Under the pieces are notes generated by a model. It saw only the letters and a program-made list of their open reading frames with translations, was not told the origin of the DNA and did not search any database. A stretch of 64,000 nucleotides of DNA. Source: Daucus carota subsp. sativus. Taxonomy: Eukaryota; Streptophyta; Magnoliopsida; Apiales; Apiaceae. The stretch is taken from the NCBI RefSeq assembly GCF_001625215.2, contig NC_030388.2, forward strand, positions 23,796,558-23,860,557. Reading direction: 5' to 3'. A program made the translations under genes and the position numbers. Positions 58,793-64,000 of the stretch are shown here, one piece after another. The first letter of the stretch is position 1. Each line of letters begins with the position of its first letter.

Positions 58793-60990
58793 ATGGATGC
58801 CATAGCGGCGGCCCAAGAGCGATTAATGCAAGAGAGATTGAAACACAAAATTGACCAAATCAACTCTGCTGCTCAAACCCAACTTGAGCCGGTTCACCAT
58901 CATATCAATTTCACTCTCCAGGTTATATACCCTCCCTCCTCCTTCCATATATTATCAGATTTGTTAAAGGGTGTTTGGATAATGAGCCCGGTTAACGGGA
59001 ATCGAAACCTCAAACTCACATATTGGTGTTTGAATTAGCAAATTTATTGTATGGAATGGGAATCTCATTCCCATTTAGTGGGTAAATCATTCTCTTCACA
59101 GCATATGGGATACCCATTCTCGTACCCCTCATTCCGCCTCCTTAGTTGTTTTGAGTATTTTGACTAATGGGTTATGTTCTGTGAATGCAGAAAGCGTACT
59201 TCAAGTGTGCCTATGAGTGTTTTGACAGGAGGAGGAAACAGGAAGACATCGGAATGTGTACCGAAAACTGCAGTGTACCTGTACTTACTGCTCACCATAT
59301 GGTTGAGGATGAAATGGCTCGCTTCCAGGTCTGTATCTTTATATCCATTTTACACTTATTACTGCCTTAAAATGCTATGTGATCCGTTGAATCACATTAA
59401 TCATGCCCTAATGAAACTAATCGCCCACTTTGTTCGAAAGATAAAAACGATATTTTTAGTGGTGTTAGGGATGGTAACACGTTGGCTTTGGATGGGTTTT
59501 GTGAAATCCAAATTCAAATATTTTGGGTTTTAAATGAAATCCAAGTTCAAAAGTTAATATCCAAATCCAAATCTAAACCCATAGAATTAGATTGATCGGT
59601 TTTTTCACGTATCCAAAAATTGAAATTAATGTAGTAATTTCCTAAACTAAGTTGGATTCTAAGTGTGAATTTCGTAGGCCGACTTCCGGCATGATTTTAA
59701 GATACTCCTGTTGGAATTTTGATGTTGGACAATCTCTGAATTGTAGAGTATTCCATTGTCTTCAAGTGGTCTATAAAATTGTCCAGTTGTGATTTATGGA
59801 ACTCCAATTATGGCCGGAAAGTAAATCTGGTTTTTCTTCTAATTCAGTTTAACTCCAAATCAAGCCCTGCATGCTCATTCCTCTCAACTTTGGATTCTTT
59901 TCTTGTAATAATATTAAACTCTAATTAATAATACTGGATTACTTACAAACTACAATAAATAAATATGAGAATAAAATCATTTAATTATGAGAATATTACA
60001 CACACACACACACACACTCTAATACTCTATACATCTATCTATCGATAAGCTGAATAGCTCTCCTGTTCATTTGGAAGGGTCCTGTAAATTTTGGTCATAT
60101 GTCCATTTAGTACGTCCTGAATATTTCCAACTCTTATATAATACCTGGAACTGAGCTGCCTCTTCAGCTGTTAAATTCAAAAGGGAAAGCCCGCAGGGGT
60201 GTTTTTTTGTAATGATATCTCCAAGAGCATCCTAGTAGTTCCCCAAATATATAATAAACAATTCAATTTCTTGTAAGTTAGTACATTATATTGAATGTCA
60301 GGTCCAACAACTGTCCGTTTTTGTATTCCCTATTATTATTATAGTATAAATTTAAATTCAATTAGTAAGTAAATCATGTAAAAAAGGTGGGAAAAAGGGT
60401 GAAAAAGGTGGGAAGCGAATATTTAATCATCAAAAACATAATGAGGGAATGATTAGCCATTACCTATGGATGAGGAATGAAATGGAGATCCTGACTTTTT
60501 GGGAATGTTTAGGACTCTCTTGGAGTGACGTTTTATACCATAATCCTCAAAATTATAGTTTAGGACATCACATAGCTAATCTTTTGAAGATGCTCTAATC
60601 TTTCGATGAATAGATACTCTGTACACACCTACCTTTGGCATTCTGGAGGGTTTTGTTCTTGTCAAAAATCATGTTTTGAATATTATTATGAACTTGACTC
60701 ATAGATTTCTTTTTGCTTTTTTTTTTTTTTAAATGTCACTAGGATGTAGTCGTAAATACAACATATTCCGACACTTGGTGTAATTGGTACAGGAAAAGTT
60801 AAATAGGTCGCTGATGGTTTGTCGAGATAAATTTGAGACAGCTAAGCTCCAAAAGACCGGTACAGACCCCATTGTTGATTTGGAGTCTTGTGTTGACCAG
60901 TCAGTCCAGGAAAACATCAACTCACTTCCATTTCTTGTTCAAAAAATGAAGACATCTTTATCCATCAACAATCAATCCGACAATCAGTAA
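58793..60990 (+). CDS. FAM136A-like (DUF842) protein
   Basis: Three exons (58793-58921, 59191-59328, 60793-60990), all phase 0, give 154 residues. The ATG opens MDAIAAAQERLMQERLKHKI, a helical N-terminus. Exon 2 carries two CX3C motifs, CAYEC (49-53) and CTENC (66-70), with the family block CFDRRRKQEDI between them. Exon 3 continues EKLNRSLMVCRDKFETAKLQ and ends shortly after LPFLVQKMK. Twin CX3C motifs and the DUF842 layout match FAM136A, a small protein of the mitochondrial intermembrane space in animals; import there by the disulphide relay is inferred for the plant form. The length is slightly above the animal protein owing to a polar tail. The two introns contain transposon relics (about 59463 and 60229). 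Confidence 0.9.
59463..59640. mobile_element. hAT-like terminus fragment in FAM136A-like intron 2
   Basis: TTAGGGATGGTAACACG is followed by repeated AAATCCAAATTCAAA/ATCCAAATCCAAAT motifs, the layout of a TAGGGRTG hAT end with subterminal repeats. No opposite end was located. Confidence 0.35.
60229..60597. mobile_element. Possible MITE with AGAGCATC ends in FAM136A-like intron 2
   Basis: CCAAGAGCATCCTAG at the left and AAGATGCTCTAAT at the right are short inverse ends. The type (GAGCATCTCCAA) is common in plants. Interior pairing is weak. Confidence 0.35.
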
Positions 60991-62885
60991 AATCATCCTG
61001 TAATAGTAGTCTCTTCATTTGATATATGTTTGGTGTATATCGTTGGCTTAAAGCACAAATATAGTAAATCATGTTTGTGGTAACTTTGCAGCCTTGATAT
61101 GCAAGAAGCAGGCAAGAGATGCAAGAATTATGTGAGAGTTTTTATAACAGGATTTTGTATGACAACGTAAAGAGGAATTTTGTATTGTCCGTTTTCCGGT
61201 TTTGTGCTTTAGCAACATTAAAAAGAAAAATGTTTTATGGATGAGGTAGAGATGTTCTCCATTTCAAAAGCCTTTGGCTGGCTAATGATAATTAATCACA
61301 ATATGATCAATAAAACTTACTGCAAGTCATTTTGGCATTTTAACATAACCACCTCGAGCTTTGTTGATTGCAGGAAGAATTTAAATTTGGCTTTTCAAAT
61401 TAACAATGTGCTCCTGTGTACAATTGGGCGAAACTTTTTATCTACTATATGATCGTTTATAGCCTCTATATAGAGACATACAGTTCTGAAATTAGTTTTA
61501 ATCTTACATCAGAAAAATGTCTAAAGAATGAACAGTTGTTTATATGACATTTGAAAACAATTTATGTGGAAGTGAGAGTAATCATGTTTCTGTTAACAGC
61601 CACAAATAGATTAATATGATATTTTCTTTGGGCATTCCATATAGAAGGTATACATATCCACTCATAGCCTTATTTTCTCTGAATACAAACCTTTGCATGT
61701 ATTCCGCTAGCTACTGCTTTGTTATATTGCTTGAGATTGAAGTTGTTAAAATAACTTGTCTTTGATAATTAAGTGGCATGTTTTTCTTTCGAAATTTTGC
61801 CTTCATTTTTTGCCAAGTAGATTGTCTGAATCTTCTTATATCACCTTCAAAATCGTTCGACCACACCTTCGCTGGGCTCACTAGCTTCATATTGACAAAC
61901 CGAACCCGCCACTCATATGATACCCAAGGTTATTATGGCCCCAAGTGGAGACTCGGCTTCCAGATATCTTTTAATCAACTAGTTAACAAGTGGCCTGATT
62001 AGTCGTAAGAAGGCATATACATATTTTTACTAGTTTTAATAAATATAATATAGTTGAACACACATCAATTTATAGTTTGAATCAAAAGTAAAAGATAATA
62101 AGTAATAGTGAGATATAGCAGATTCTTAGCTCATATGTAAAGTGAAGCCAGAAAGTAAGGAGAAGGGAAATAATATGTGAAGTTGAAATTATACAAAGAC
62201 TAAGGATATAGTAATATGTTGAAAATGATACAAAGACTAGAGATATAATAATATTTTAAAAATGATATAAATATTATGTAGCGGAACAGATAATCAGAGC
62301 TTACAAGTCGACGATAAGATTATTAGTCGGGCCTAATGTAGCCGCCAATTATCTTTCTTTTCAAAACAAAATCGCATAAGATTTTGTCTATAAAAATCTA
62401 AGCCTGAAATTTCTGGTCGTGTCTAAACTGAGGTAGTAAACTGAGGTTGCTTCAGTTTATAGATTACCAACACAAGCATTCACGCTACAGGAGCATTCAA
62501 GCTACGGGTTTATTCATTTATGTGGAATTGGTCCATTAACTGTATTAGCAACTCATTAACTAACACCAAGTCAATTATCACTCCCACCTATTCTCAACTT
62601 CATTTAAACACAGCACTGCAATGAATCTTAGTTTGTTCCAGATTATACCCTCCAACTCCATCTGAGAGTTCAATGAAATCTTAAGCTTTATGATTATTTT
62701 AAAAAATCTTAAGCATTATGGTTAGTTTACAAAATACATATAATATGAGATTGTAGACTTTGGCCGGAGAATACAGTACTGTTTGATTGTGAATGCATGG
62801 AGATGGATTCATGAAAACACTGAAACACAGAGCTCTGACACTCTGCAAATGAGATGGTCAAACAGATCAAAGACCAAAACTCTTT
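60991..62885. other. 3' region of the FAM136A-like gene and spacer
   Basis: The first 200-300 bases are probably 3' UTR. The reading frames at 61237-61452 and 61778-62002 have no recognisable content. No other gene is seen. Confidence 0.4.
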
Positions 62886-63151
62886 GGCCGTGTTGTTTGG
62901 AAGGATCGTAATCCCGGATTTTTCTCCTGTGTCTCAATTGTAAAGGATTATAATCCCATAAACAATTGTCTCAATCATTGTTTTAATCCATTTTTATGAG
63001 ATTATAATACCTTGTGAGAGAAGATATTATGATCTCATGGAAATGAATAAAAAAAGTTATTACGATACAACCCTTTGAGATAATGATCTCTTAAATTTAA
63101 AGAAATAACATACCTATCCTAGGATTATAATCCTTTCAAACAAACACGGCC
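62886..63151. mobile_element. MITE with GGCCGTGTTTGTTTG termini (266 bp)
   Basis: GGCCGTGTTGTTTGGAAGGAT at the left is the inverse of ATCCTTTCAAACAAACACGGCC at the right, with GGATTATAATCC palindromes repeated inside. The ends resemble Tourist/PIF or hAT MITEs. A three-base target duplication cannot be decided (TTT against TTG). Confidence 0.75.
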
Positions 63152-63466
63152 TTGTATAACAAAATCCACCGATCATATTCGTGTCATAAAGAAGCCTTCT
63201 GCGACCTTTTATTTGTGCATTGTTTGCTTAAGATTTACAGGTGTTCTCAATTTTTTCATATGCCATGTACACCGAATACCCAAATGACCCTATTGTGAAA
63301 ATCTCCCCGGAACAAAGGTGACAAAGTAAAATAGAAAGTGAAAAAACTTATAAGGCAAACAGACTTGATCTTCCTGACAAACAAAATGCATATAACAGCT
63401 GATACTGAATAAAGCAGGCCACTAAAATATGTTTCATCACCAATCAGCAACATAAGAAAAAGAACT

Positions 63467-63559
63467 TCAAGACTCAGGCTTCATGTTCTCACACTCTTCC
63501 CGGACTGACTGGAATAGAACAGTTGAAAGATAACGCTCTCCGAAGCTTGGAAACACAAC
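63467..63559 (-). CDS. Cysteine synthase (O-acetylserine (thiol) lyase), last exon only
   Basis: A 31-codon exon on the minus strand, phase 0, starts after the acceptor TTTGCAG at about 63560 and ends at the TGA at 63467-63469. It reads [16 protein letters not shown] and then [14 protein letters not shown]. The [11 protein letters not shown] block is the conserved C-terminal strand-helix of plant PLP-dependent cysteine synthases, which join O-acetylserine and sulphide to cysteine in the cytosol, plastid or mitochondrion. The PLP lysine and the substrate loop lie in exons right of the window. The isoform cannot be decided from this exon; cyanoalanine synthase-type paralogues share the motif. 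Confidence 0.82.
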   Translation of the reverse strand, partial: VVFPSFGERYLSTVLFQSVREECENMKPES

Positions 63560-64000
63560 CTGCAAAGCATGATTGACATCAAGTTGAAAATAAATATTAT
63601 AGTAGAAATGACAAGCTGCTGTATGCAATATCTATTTCATACTGCAGGACCAACGACTCCATCTCCATCTCTTTCCTAGTATACAGATAATAAAGTGAAA
63701 AACTGGATCACTGAGTTGTAACAAATTTGGAATCGGTTATAATTGCTCATTGAAGCAGCAGACTTTCAGAAACTCATTTCAACCACGAACAAGTTTTTTT
63801 TACTTGAAATAAGCTGCTCAGTGTGATACTGCCTGAGCCATGGCCAATTAGGCTCGGTCAATCAAGTCTAAAGGTGTCACTATCAGTAAAATTTTATCTG
63901 ACAGTATGGCCCATTAATTTTGTTAGAATACTGTCATCCTTCTGTCCGAGGAAGTTTTATTGCATGAGAAATAAATAGATCCTCAACCAATCAATAGTTG
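63560..64000 (-). other. Intron of the cysteine synthase gene
   Basis: No further cysteine synthase exon is readable up to the window edge, so this is taken as the last intron. Confidence 0.5.

Noticed and set aside
58793..59038. Reading the first FAM136A-like exon through to the stop at 59038
   Set aside because: A clear donor at 58922 and family-matching exons 2 and 3 show the read-through part is intron.

Overview
This is nuclear DNA from a flowering plant, most likely a eudicot. The genes are split by AT-rich introns with GT..AG borders, the spacers are full of plant transposons (Helitrons, hAT, Mutator-like, Stowaway, a TRIM), and every recognisable protein is a plant nuclear gene. The family cannot be fixed from the sequence. 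There is no bacterial, viral or organellar segment and no CRISPR array. All exon models come from reading splice sites and reading frames by eye, without transcripts.

Left part (1-22,000). The 5' half of a C2/GRAM-domain gene resembling BAGP1 runs leftward out of the window (exons 6658-2866). After a G-rich low-complexity element comes a Mutator-like element (8016-11068) with about 215-bp inverted ends and a captured reading frame. It was later hit by two hAT elements, one of which holds a Stowaway MITE. A five-coding-exon gene for an uncharacterised, probably nuclear protein (14356-18340) and a gene for a small basic protein (20745-21266) follow, then a TRIM-like miniature retroelement.

Middle (22,500-33,600). 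About 9 kb is a head-to-tail pile of one Helitron-like family. It shows repeated 5' ends, several GC-rich 3' hairpins, an inverted fragment and a nested MITE. Next to it is a second Helitron-like element carrying a hAT and a Stowaway.

Gene-dense core (35,000-47,000). An IQ67-domain calmodulin-binding protein (IQD13-like, plus), a plastid acyl-ACP desaturase with all six di-iron ligands (plus) and an intronless Shewanella-like protein phosphatase (SLP2-like, minus). Between the last two lie remnants of a DUF3444 protein and a Ty3/gypsy integrase.

Right part (47,000-64,000). Two hAT elements, a textbook Helitron (48240-50852) with multiplied 5' ends, a diverged direct duplication of a lipid-transfer-protein gene in which both copies are broken by different lesions, an intact FAM136A-like gene (58793-60990), a MITE, and the last exon of a cysteine synthase (minus) at the right edge.

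The genes do not form one pathway. Their grouping recalls the duplicated Arabidopsis blocks that carry BAGP1/IQD13 and IQD14/FAB2, so the main theme is an ancient gene neighbourhood stretched by transposons.
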